A stretch of DNA of 8,448 bases, taken from the NCBI GenBank assembly GCA_030018715.1, contig JASEHN010000106.1:1-8448 (forward strand), in the 5' to 3' direction. The notes under the pieces are model-generated. The model was not told the origin of the DNA and did no database searches. It worked only from the letters and a program-made list of their open reading frames with translations. The DNA is from Thermodesulfobacteriota bacterium. GTDB lineage: Bacteria > Desulfobacterota > SM23-61. Position 1 is the first letter of the stretch. Each line of letters starts with the position of its first letter. The position numbers were made by a program, and so were the translations under genes. Shown piece by piece: positions 1 to 5,590 of this stretch.

Positions 1-175
1 GGGGGAATAGTAGAACGGATGAAGTTCCATTACTTTTGCGAAACTCAATAAATTAAGCGATTTTACGATTGAAGCATTTAAGATTGTCTTTCCCGCAAAA
101 GGGTAATCCAGAAAAAAGTCAAAAATCAGGGAGTAGGTATTTTCCCCTGCTTTAAAGACACTCAGGGAGATTGGT
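1..175 (+). promoter_or_regulatory. Leader upstream of the first acyl-CoA dehydrogenase gene
   Basis: This AT-rich stretch precedes the dehydrogenase gene. The clearest element is the ribosome binding site AGGGAG at 164-169, six bases before the ATG at 176. A short inverted repeat (CAGGG 127-131 with CCCTG 145-149) lies in the probable leader and is too weak to name. I looked for a -35/-10 pair; TACGAT at 64-69 resembles a -10 box but has no good -35 partner at normal spacing, so I do not place a promoter. An upstream gene could end in the first 60 bases, but two frames stay open there to stops near 50-54 and neither can be recognised. Confidence 0.4.
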
Positions 176-1357
176 ATGAACTTTGATCTAACCGAAGAAC
201 AGGCCGCCATGGAGCAGATGGCCAGAAATTTTGCCGAAAAAGAAGTTGTTCCCAATTTAAAAAGAGAAGAATTCAACCGCGATCTGGTTAGTAAAATGGG
301 GGAGTTGGGCCTTTTCGGCTGCGCCTTTCCAGAAGGTATGGGAGGTTCAACCTCGGGGTTCCTGGCTCATTCCATTGTCTGCGAGCAGATCTCCACTTAC
401 GACTCGGGATTGCGGGCCCTTTTCAACCTTCAGGCCATGACCGTGCCTTACACCATAATGGAATGGGGCAATGATCCTGTGCGCAAGAAATATGTGAAAG
501 CTCTGGTCGCTACCGAAAAGTTAGGCTGTACTTGTTTCTCCGAGCCTAACGCCGGGTCGGATATCGCCGCCATCGAGACCAAGGTAGTGGACAAGGGGGA
601 CCACCTCTTAATAAACGGGGCCAAGACCTGGATCTCCAACGGAACCGTGGCCGATTATGCCGTGGTCTATTGCACTTTTGACCGATCCCTTAAACATAAT
701 GGTCTGTGTGCCATTGTCGTAGAGACTAATCAGCCGGGCTGGCAGCCCCACGAAATTCCCAAGTTAGGGGATAAAGCTTCGCCCATTGCCGAGGTTTTTC
801 TCGAAGATGTGGTGGCACCCAAGGAAAACCTCTTGGGCGAATGGGGAGGAGGGTTTAAGGTAGCCATGACCGCCCTGGACCGGGGCCGGATCAGCGTGGG
901 CAGCGGTGCCGTAGGGATTTGCCAGGCCTGCCTCAATGCCTCCGTAAAGTATGCCAACGAACGCGTGCAATTCGGACGCCCGATTCGGGACTACCAGATG
1001 GTCAAACAGGTCATCGCCGATATGGTTACCTATACGGAAGCAGCCCGCTTCCTGGTCCGCCGGGGGGCCTGGCTTAATGACCAGGGACGGCCTTTTACCC
1101 GGGAAATTGCCATTGCCAAGTATTTTGCCGGAGAAGCAGCAGTGCGCGCCGCCGGATGGGCCATGGAGATTCATGGGGGGATGGGGTACTCTCTAGAGCT
1201 TCCGGTAGAAAAATTTTACCGCGACTCCAAGCTGTATCAGGTCGGCGAAGGCACCGCCAATATCATGCGCCTGCTTATCGCCGATGACGCCCTGGGAGTA
1301 AAGAAGGCCAACCGTCCGCGCTTGAAGGTTCCCAGCGATTTCCGCGATCTGAGTTAA
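176..1357 (+). CDS. Acyl-CoA dehydrogenase, glutaryl-CoA dehydrogenase-like
   Basis: An FAD-dependent cytoplasmic enzyme that oxidises an acyl-CoA to the 2,3-enoyl-CoA, passing electrons to electron-transfer flavoprotein. The 393 residues match the usual family length. An N-terminal helical domain runs to about residue 115, the beta domain carries SEPNAGSD at 122-129 and TWISNGTVAD at 151-160, and the C-terminal helical domain has VQFGRPI at 264-270. The expected catalytic base is Glu358 in GEGTANI. Arg80 in DSGLRA lies where glutaryl-CoA dehydrogenase binds the substrate's second carboxylate (Arg94 in the human mature enzyme). The residues equivalent to human Glu87 and Tyr369 are Ser73 and Gly357. 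I infer a dicarboxylyl-CoA substrate without decarboxylation, but other branched or cyclic acyl-CoAs remain possible. The start has AGGGAG six bases upstream. A crotonase gene follows 35 bases after the stop, so the two are probably co-transcribed. The protein resembles the dehydrogenase encoded at 4344-5504. Confidence 0.95.
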   Translation: MNFDLTEEQAAMEQMARNFAEKEVVPNLKREEFNRDLVSKMGELGLFGCAFPEGMGGSTSGFLAHSIVCEQISTYDSGLRALFNLQAMTVPYTIMEWGNDPVRKKYVKALVATEKLGCTCFSEPNAGSDIAAIETKVVDKGDHLLINGAKTWISNGTVADYAVVYCTFDRSLKHNGLCAIVVETNQPGWQPHEIPKLGDKASPIAEVFLEDVVAPKENLLGEWGGGFKVAMTALDRGRISVGSGAVGICQACLNASVKYANERVQFGRPIRDYQMVKQVIADMVTYTEAARFLVRRGAWLNDQGRPFTREIAIAKYFAGEAAVRAAGWAMEIHGGMGYSLELPVEKFYRDSKLYQVGEGTANIMRLLIADDALGVKKANRPRLKVPSDFRDLS

Positions 1358-1392
1358 GTCCTAATGAAAAACTTACCCAAGGAGACTAGAAA

Positions 1393-2169
1393 ATGGAGAC
1401 CCTCATTCTAGAGAAAGAAAATCATTTTTTTTGGATCAAGCTCAACCGCCCAGAAGCGATGAATGCTCTTAACACTCAGATGGCCAAGGATTTAATTACC
1501 GCGGCCCAGGATGCGTCTCTCGACTGCGACGTCTGGGTAATGGGCCTTACTTCCACATCCGAAAAAGCTTTCGGAGTGGGGGCTGACTTGAAGGAGCGGA
1601 AGAATATGTCCCAGGAACAAATTGCTGGGCAGCGCATCATCTTCGCTAGAGCCTTTGCTGCCCTTAAAAGTTTGCCCCAACCCTTCCTCGCCGGGGTCAA
1701 GGGATTTGCTCTGGGGGGGGGATTTGAACTGGCCCTTATGTCTGATATAATTATCGCCGGAGAGAACGCCCAGTTTGGCCTGCCGGAAGTTCGTGTCGGC
1801 CTGATTCCAGGGGGTGGCGGAACCCAGAACCTCCCCCGGCTCATCGGAAAGAACCGGGCCAAAGAAATGATCTTTACCGGAAAAAGGATCAATGCTGCGG
1901 AAGCCCTGGCCATGGGAATCGTCAGTAAAGTCGTACCGGTCGAGCAGGTAGAGGGAGCGGTTTTTCAACTGGCCCAGGAAATCTGCGCCAATGCTCCCAT
2001 TGCCGTCCGCCAGGCCAAAAGGGCGATCAACCTGGGAATGGACGTTGATTTGCACACGGGCCTGCAGATTGAAATCGAGACTTACAACGTCAACCTCGTT
2101 ACCGAGGACCGGAAGGAGGGCATCCGGGCTTTTAACGAAAAACGCCCGCCTCGTTGGCAGGGAAGGTAA
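1393..2169 (+). CDS. Enoyl-CoA hydratase/isomerase (crotonase), AUH-like
   Basis: A 258-residue crotonase-fold protein expected to add water to a 2-enoyl-CoA, the step after the dehydrogenase encoded just upstream. Both acidic residues of true hydratases are present: Glu112 in GGGFELALM and Glu132 in LPEVRVG, 20 residues apart as in rat enoyl-CoA hydratase (Glu144 and Glu164). The oxyanion-hole segments are GVGADLKE (61-68) and ALGGGF (106-111), and IPGGGGTQ follows at 138-145. From recall, ADLKERKNMS and the C-terminal end (INLGMDVDL through FNEKRPPRWQG) resemble human AUH, the 3-methylglutaconyl-CoA hydratase, more than short-chain crotonase. This hints at a branched or carboxylated substrate but does not prove it. 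AAGGAGA at 1379-1385 lies seven bases before the ATG. The nine-G run at 1713-1721 is read in frame within the glycine-rich loop. Confidence 0.95.
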   Translation: METLILEKENHFFWIKLNRPEAMNALNTQMAKDLITAAQDASLDCDVWVMGLTSTSEKAFGVGADLKERKNMSQEQIAGQRIIFARAFAALKSLPQPFLAGVKGFALGGGFELALMSDIIIAGENAQFGLPEVRVGLIPGGGGTQNLPRLIGKNRAKEMIFTGKRINAAEALAMGIVSKVVPVEQVEGAVFQLAQEICANAPIAVRQAKRAINLGMDVDLHTGLQIEIETYNVNLVTEDRKEGIRAFNEKRPPRWQGR

Positions 2170-2218
2170 AAGGTCGCTTCAGGTTAAAAAAATACTGGCT
2201 GGCTCCTAATAAAACAGG

Positions 2219-2224
2219 TATAAT
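2219..2224 (+). promoter_or_regulatory. Probable -10 promoter box before the winged-helix gene
   Basis: The 80-base gap after the crotonase contains a perfect TATAAT, 25 bases before the winged-helix start codon. Transcription would begin near 2231, leaving a leader of about 20 bases with the ribosome site AGGAGG at 2239-2244. The -35 region around 2195-2202 (CTGGCTGG) is a poor match to TTGACA, and there is no TG extension in front of the box. The surrounding A/T-rich run (2211-2236) makes a chance match possible. It suggests the winged-helix gene can be expressed apart from the two enzyme genes. Confidence 0.4.
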
Positions 2225-2249
2225 AAAAAAATAATACCAGGAGGACACC

Positions 2250-2450
2250 ATGCTTTATGAAATCGGGGAGACCGCCGGTAAGGTTTGGATGTTCCTTAAT
2301 CAAAAAGGGGAATCCAATCTCAATCAGTTGAAAAAAGGTGTCAAGGCTGACCCCAATTTAATTCTTCAGGCTATTGGCTGGCTGGCCCGGGAAGAAAAAA
2401 TACTCATCGAAAAGAAAGGGCGCTTCATTACCTACGCCGTGAAAGATTAA
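2250..2450 (+). CDS. Winged helix-turn-helix protein, DUF2582 type
   Basis: A 66-residue protein matching the small stand-alone winged-helix family known as DUF2582. Visible features are the opening EIGETAGKVW, a predicted recognition region around residues 24-47 (LNQLKKGVKADPNLILQAIG), the family-typical GWLAREEKI at 43-51, and a final beta wing with IEKKGRF followed by ITYAV. The fold suggests DNA binding, but to my knowledge the family has no established target or effector. The ATG has a strong AGGAGG five bases upstream. It may be transcribed from its own TATAAT-bearing promoter rather than only by read-through from the crotonase gene. Lying beside a degradation operon it could be a local regulator, but nothing in the sequence shows that. 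Confidence 0.85.
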   Translation: MLYEIGETAGKVWMFLNQKGESNLNQLKKGVKADPNLILQAIGWLAREEKILIEKKGRFITYAVKD

Positions 2451-2470
2451 CTTAGGAAGGTTCGTTAATT

Positions 2471-2599
2471 TTGGAATTTGTCGGATCAGGCTTCAAAGAA
2501 CGGGTGATCGAATTTTTTTTGGCCCTGAGCGGGAATCTTGTCTACCATCTCTTTCTCCGGCCTAAGGACTATTTCAACTCCCGGAAGAAGAATCGCTAA
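2471..2599 (+). CDS. Possible small protein, 42 residues, TTG start
   Basis: This short reading frame opens with TTG 20 bases after the winged-helix stop, with AGGAAGG at 2454-2460 ten bases before it. It encodes 42 residues: a charged start (EFVGSGFKER), a hydrophobic stretch at about residues 13-29 (VIEFFLALSGNLVYHLF), and a basic end (RPKDYFNSRKKNR). The layout is like a small membrane-associated protein with an amphipathic or single membrane helix. I do not recognise a family. In its favour are the ribosome site, the position right behind a real gene and the non-random composition. Against it are the TTG start, the eight-T run that could arise by chance, and the short length. It could be the remains of a longer gene. 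Confidence 0.35.
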   Translation: MEFVGSGFKERVIEFFLALSGNLVYHLFLRPKDYFNSRKKNR

Positions 2600-2624
2600 C
2601 GACGCCAATACCCCGCAAAGCAAG

Positions 2625-2642
2625 CAACGTGAAAAAACGTTG
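2625..2642. other. Small perfect hairpin CAACGT/ACGTTG
   Basis: The six-base arms CAACGT (2625-2630) and ACGTTG (2637-2642) surround a GAAAAA loop. The hairpin lies 25 bases after the stop of the possible small ORF. It is not followed by a T-run on the + strand or by a U-run on the - strand copy, so it is not a classical Rho-independent terminator. It could mark the 3' end of the + strand transcript or be chance. Confidence 0.25.
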
Positions 2643-2765
2643 GCCTCCAGAGCCCATGTTCCAAAGCCCCTTTGGAGTATTCGGCATGAGGGTCTCACCT
2701 TCCGGTGCTGAAAGGATTGGCCTTTTCCCCTCCATCCCGAAAATAAACTTCATGGGAAACAGATA

Positions 2766-3056
2766 AAATCCCTGTTAATCCTCAATCCTTCTGCGGGCAA
2801 AGGCCAGGGGAGAAATCTTCTTTCTCCCTTGGTTAAAAAGCTCCCAGAACTTGAATTTTCCGCTGATTTAATCCTTCCCCGACATCCTGATGAAGCTCTT
2901 GCTAAGGCCCGGAATGCCCAAGACAAAGGATGTGACTTTCTTGTTGCCTGTGGAGGAGACGGGACGGTTCATGCCCTGCTTCCAGCTCTGGTGAACCGCC
3001 CGACAATTTTGGGACTACTCCCCGTGGGCACTGCCGATGATTTGGCCCGGGAGCCG
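2766..3056 (+). pseudogene. Truncated diacylglycerol kinase-type (YegS/LCB5/DAGK) catalytic domain
   Basis: Frame translation gives the standard start of a lipid/diacylglycerol kinase catalytic domain: KSLLILNPSAGKGQGRN from 2766, then ACGGDGTVHALL with the phosphate-binding GGDGT at 2952-2966, then LGLLPVGTADDLARE ending near 3054. Intact family members are about 300 residues; only about 97 codons remain. No ATG, GTG or TTG lies in frame between the upstream stop (TGA 2709-2711) and the conserved region. The nearest ATG (2752) is in another frame and meets a stop at 2764, and the first in-frame TTG (2829) would omit the nucleotide-binding start. Beyond DLARE the frame stays open to 3386 only as the antisense of the CoA-transferase gene and no longer resembles a kinase. 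I read it as a gene broken at both ends, most clearly at the 3' junction. Confidence 0.75.
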
Positions 3057-4256
3057 TTAAATAATACCCTTCTCTCGGAACTTTTTCAGCTCTTCCCTGC
3101 AGTATCCCAGACGATCACAGAAAATTTCTTCATTGTGCTCACCGAGCAGCGGAGGCCGAGTCACCTGATCTTCTGCGCTCATCCCCGAAACTCGGATGGG
3201 GATTCCGGGAATCTTCACCTGACCGACCTTCGGATTTTCCACATCGATGATCATGTGCCGGTGGAGGAGTTGGGGTTCTTTGACGATCATGGAGACATCA
3301 TTGATCGGCCCGCAGGGAATTCCCTTTCCTTTCAGAAGGGGCAACCATTCCTCAGCGGGTTTCCCTTGCAACGCCTCCTCCAGTAGGGGGAGAAGTTCCT
3401 TCTTGTTTTTATTGCGAACCTCTATATTCCGAAAATGGGGGTCTTCGGTAATCCGGGATAACCCCAGAAGAGAGCATAAATCCGCCCAGTGGGCGGGGGT
3501 CACGGCGGCGATGTTGATGGGGAAAGTCTTGGTGGCAAAAGTTTCATAAGGCGTCAGGATGGGATGCCCGGTTCCCAGAGGCTTGGCGATATTTCCGCTT
3601 AAAAAGTAGTTTACGATTTGGTGGCCCATGGCGACGATCTGAACGTCAAGCATGGACAGGTCTATGTAGCAACCTTCACCAGTCCTCGCCCGCCCGAGCA
3701 GGGCTGTCAGGATGGCAATCGTCCCGGCCAATGCTCCCATGATGTCTGCTTGGGCGAGGCCAGGTTTCAGAGGTTTTCCCCCTTCTTCCCCTGTGACGCT
3801 CATGGCTCCGCTCATACCCTGGATGATGAGGTCGTAGGCAGCGTCATCCCGCGATGGGCCGCTTTGTCCAAATCCGGAGACGGAACAGTAGATTAGCCGC
3901 GGATTCATGGGCCGGAGGGCTTCATAGTGGAGCCCCATTTTTTTCATCACTCCTGGACGAAAGTTCTCCAGAAGCACATCGGCTTCTCTGGCCAAGCGGA
4001 GAAAGATCTCCTTGCCCTCCTGGGTCTTCAGGTTTAAGGTAACGCTCTTTTTGTTGCGGTTGGCCGCCAGAAAATGAGGACTCTCCCCATGGCAGCCTGG
4101 CGGGGTCCAAGCCCGGACGTGGTCGCCAGTCCCCGGTGGTTCAATTTTCAGGACTTCAGCTCCAAAATCTCCCAGCAGCATCGACCCGATGGGGCCCGCC
4201 CAGGCCTGGGAAAGATCGACGATTTTCAATCCCTCCAGCGGTTTGCTCATGCTCAT
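3057..4256 (-). CDS. Family III CoA-transferase (CaiB/BaiF type)
   Basis: A 399-residue enzyme that moves CoA between carboxylic acids, for example from succinyl-CoA to an imported acid. It works through an aspartyl-CoA thioester. The N-terminus LEGLKIVDLSQAWAGP, then GDFGAEVLKIEPP (29-41), ENFRPGVMKKMGL (97-109) and LIYCSVSGFGQSGP (121-134) are family landmarks. Asp171 in LAQADIMGALAG is the expected catalytic aspartate. The C-terminal half contains GIPCGPINDV, also typical. The length is normal and the protein looks intact. The AAGGAG ribosome site (plus-strand 4268-4273) lies 11 bases before the ATG at 4256; a second ATG two codons in (4250) is farther away. It follows the dehydrogenase at 4344-5504 by 87 bases and is probably the last gene of the transporter operon. 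Its stop codon abuts the truncated kinase. The acid activated cannot be read from the sequence; dicarboxylates are plausible given the neighbours. Confidence 0.95.
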   Translation of the reverse strand: MSMSKPLEGLKIVDLSQAWAGPIGSMLLGDFGAEVLKIEPPGTGDHVRAWTPPGCHGESPHFLAANRNKKSVTLNLKTQEGKEIFLRLAREADVLLENFRPGVMKKMGLHYEALRPMNPRLIYCSVSGFGQSGPSRDDAAYDLIIQGMSGAMSVTGEEGGKPLKPGLAQADIMGALAGTIAILTALLGRARTGEGCYIDLSMLDVQIVAMGHQIVNYFLSGNIAKPLGTGHPILTPYETFATKTFPINIAAVTPAHWADLCSLLGLSRITEDPHFRNIEVRNKNKKELLPLLEEALQGKPAEEWLPLLKGKGIPCGPINDVSMIVKEPQLLHRHMIIDVENPKVGQVKIPGIPIRVSGMSAEDQVTRPPLLGEHNEEIFCDRLGYCREELKKFREKGII

Positions 4257-4273
4257 GAATTTGTATTCTCCTT

Positions 4274-4351
4274 ATCGTTGATCTGAGCCAGGCCTTTTTC
4301 TTTCTCCCGGCCGGCAAGAGAGGCCAATTTACATTCCTGCGAATCAACGAT
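4274..4351 (-). promoter_or_regulatory. Inverted repeat linking dehydrogenase stop and CoA-transferase ribosome site
   Basis: ATCAACGAT (4343-4351) and ATCGTTGAT (4274-4282) are perfect nine-base complements separated by 60 bases. On the - strand messenger the first arm contains the dehydrogenase's TGA stop, and the second arm ends directly against the AAGGAG ribosome site of the CoA-transferase. Pairing could partly mask that site until a ribosome finishing the dehydrogenase opens the first arm, giving translational coupling. The long loop and lack of comparative data make this tentative. Confidence 0.3.
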
Positions 4352-5504
4352 TCGCCTTCCGGTACCCCAGAGCATCCTGAGCAATGATGAGCTTTTGGAT
4401 ATTAGCCGAACCCTCCAAAAGCTGATACAGCTTGGCATCTCGCAGGTAACGTTCTACGGGGTATTCACCAGAATACCCATAGGCCCCGTGGATCAGCAAA
4501 GCCAGATCTGCTAAGCGAGAAGCGGCATCGCAAGCATAATATTTGGCGATGGAAGTTTCCAGAGTGTTATTTTCCTTGCCATGGTCCTTTTGATCAGCGC
4601 AACGGTAAACCAGCAGGCGCGCAGCCTCAGTCTCAACCACCATCCGGGCAATCATATCTTGGACCATCTGGAACTCACCGATTTTCTGACCAAATTGTTC
4701 TCGCTGGTTGGCATATTTGATGGATTCATCCAGGAAGGCTTGGCAAACTCCGAGAGCGCCGGCCGCGGCCGTGAGGCGTGATCCGTCTAAGTCTATCATC
4801 ATGATGGGAAACCCGAATCCTTCTTCCTGAAGTAAGTTTTCCTTGGGGACAGCAACATCCTCCAAAATGACCTCTCCGGTAGGACAAGCATGCCAGCCTA
4901 GTTTGTCTTCGATGAGTTTCGTAGAGATGCCGGGGGAATGCATATCAACCAGGAAAGCAGATATTCCCTTGTGCCGTTTGCTTGTATCCGTATAGGCAAA
5001 GAACACTCCTAAATCTGCCACCGTGGCATAGGTGATCCAGGTCTTGGAGCCATTCAATATATAGTGGTCTCCTTTTTTTATGGCCATGGTCTTCAAAGAA
5101 GCAGCGTCAGACCCGGCATTCGGTTCTGTAATACAAAAACATCCCAGGAGTTCTGCTTGCACCAGCCTGGGAATAAGGGTTTGACGCTGTTGTTCCGTGC
5201 CGAATTTAAGGATTGTCCGAGCGGTCAGCATTGTCTGCATGTTGAAGGCGGCGCGTAACGAACCACTGACCTTGGCCACCTCCTCGCAAACGATGGCGTG
5301 AGCCACGTAGCCCATTCCGTTGCCACCATATTTTTCCGGGATGGGACAGCCGAAAAATCCTAATTGGCCCATCTTGGAAATCAGTTCTCGCTGGAAGTGA
5401 TGGGCTTTTTCATCAGTGGCTGCAACCGGGACGATTTCCTTCCGGCAAAAATCCCGGACCATCTGTTGTAAAGCCCTATGTTCATCGGTGAGTTCAAAAT
5501 CCAT
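4344..5504 (-). CDS. Acyl-CoA dehydrogenase, second copy, glutaryl-CoA dehydrogenase-like
   Basis: A 386-residue flavoenzyme of the acyl-CoA dehydrogenase family, making a 2,3-enoyl-CoA with electron-transfer flavoprotein as the likely acceptor. Landmarks are CITEPNAGSD (124-133), TWITYATVADL (155-165), REQFGQKIGEFQM (268-280) and the catalytic base Glu364 in LLEGSANI. Arg84 in GSLRAAF sits where glutaryl-CoA dehydrogenase binds the substrate carboxylate. The positions of human Glu87 and Tyr369 hold Ala77 and Leu363, so a decarboxylating role is unlikely. I chose the start at 5504 because AAGGAGG (plus-strand 5510-5516) lies five bases upstream of it and the protein then begins MDFELTDE, aligning with MNFDLTEE of the copy at 176-1357. 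The ATG at 5522 would translate that ribosome site as MEKEEE and has its own purine run directly against the codon. It lies 86 bases behind the TRAP permease and 87 before the CoA-transferase. Confidence 0.95.
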   Translation of the reverse strand: MDFELTDEHRALQQMVRDFCRKEIVPVAATDEKAHHFQRELISKMGQLGFFGCPIPEKYGGNGMGYVAHAIVCEEVAKVSGSLRAAFNMQTMLTARTILKFGTEQQRQTLIPRLVQAELLGCFCITEPNAGSDAASLKTMAIKKGDHYILNGSKTWITYATVADLGVFFAYTDTSKRHKGISAFLVDMHSPGISTKLIEDKLGWHACPTGEVILEDVAVPKENLLQEEGFGFPIMMIDLDGSRLTAAAGALGVCQAFLDESIKYANQREQFGQKIGEFQMVQDMIARMVVETEAARLLVYRCADQKDHGKENNTLETSIAKYYACDAASRLADLALLIHGAYGYSGEYPVERYLRDAKLYQLLEGSANIQKLIIAQDALGYRKANR

Positions 5505-5509
5505 TTCTT

Positions 5510-5516
5510 CCTCCTT
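5510..5516 (-). promoter_or_regulatory. Ribosome binding site that fixes the dehydrogenase start
   Basis: On the - strand this reads AAGGAGG, five bases before the ATG at 5504. It falls inside the six-codon extension that an ATG at 5522 would add, which argues for the shorter protein. Confidence 0.8.
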
Positions 5517-5590
5517 TTCCATCCCTCCTGCGCAGTTCCGATTACTTCCCTTAAAAGTTCTGAGGATCAGGGATTTCTTGCAAAATTCTT

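Noticed and set aside
1713..1721. Nine-G run as a possible frameshift or slippage site in the crotonase
   Set aside because: The frame is intact on both sides and the glycine-rich loop matches the family, so there is no sign of a lesion.
2486..2698. A 70-codon - strand frame in the convergent gap
   Set aside because: No ribosome site stands out, its composition is unlike its neighbours, and it lies opposite the more plausible small + strand ORF.
2629..2766. A 45-codon + strand frame with GTG start (2629) reading into the gap before the kinase fragment
   Set aside because: It has no ribosome site, the GTG lies inside a hairpin arm, and the product is proline/glycine-rich without recognisable features.
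3057..3386. Continuation of the kinase frame on the + strand up to 3386
   Set aside because: Past 3056 it is the antisense of the CoA-transferase C-terminus, which has clear family motifs, and it no longer resembles a kinase.
5505..5522. Upstream ATG at 5522 as the start of the second dehydrogenase
   Set aside because: It would translate the ribosome site as MEKEEE, and the other dehydrogenase aligns from the later ATG.
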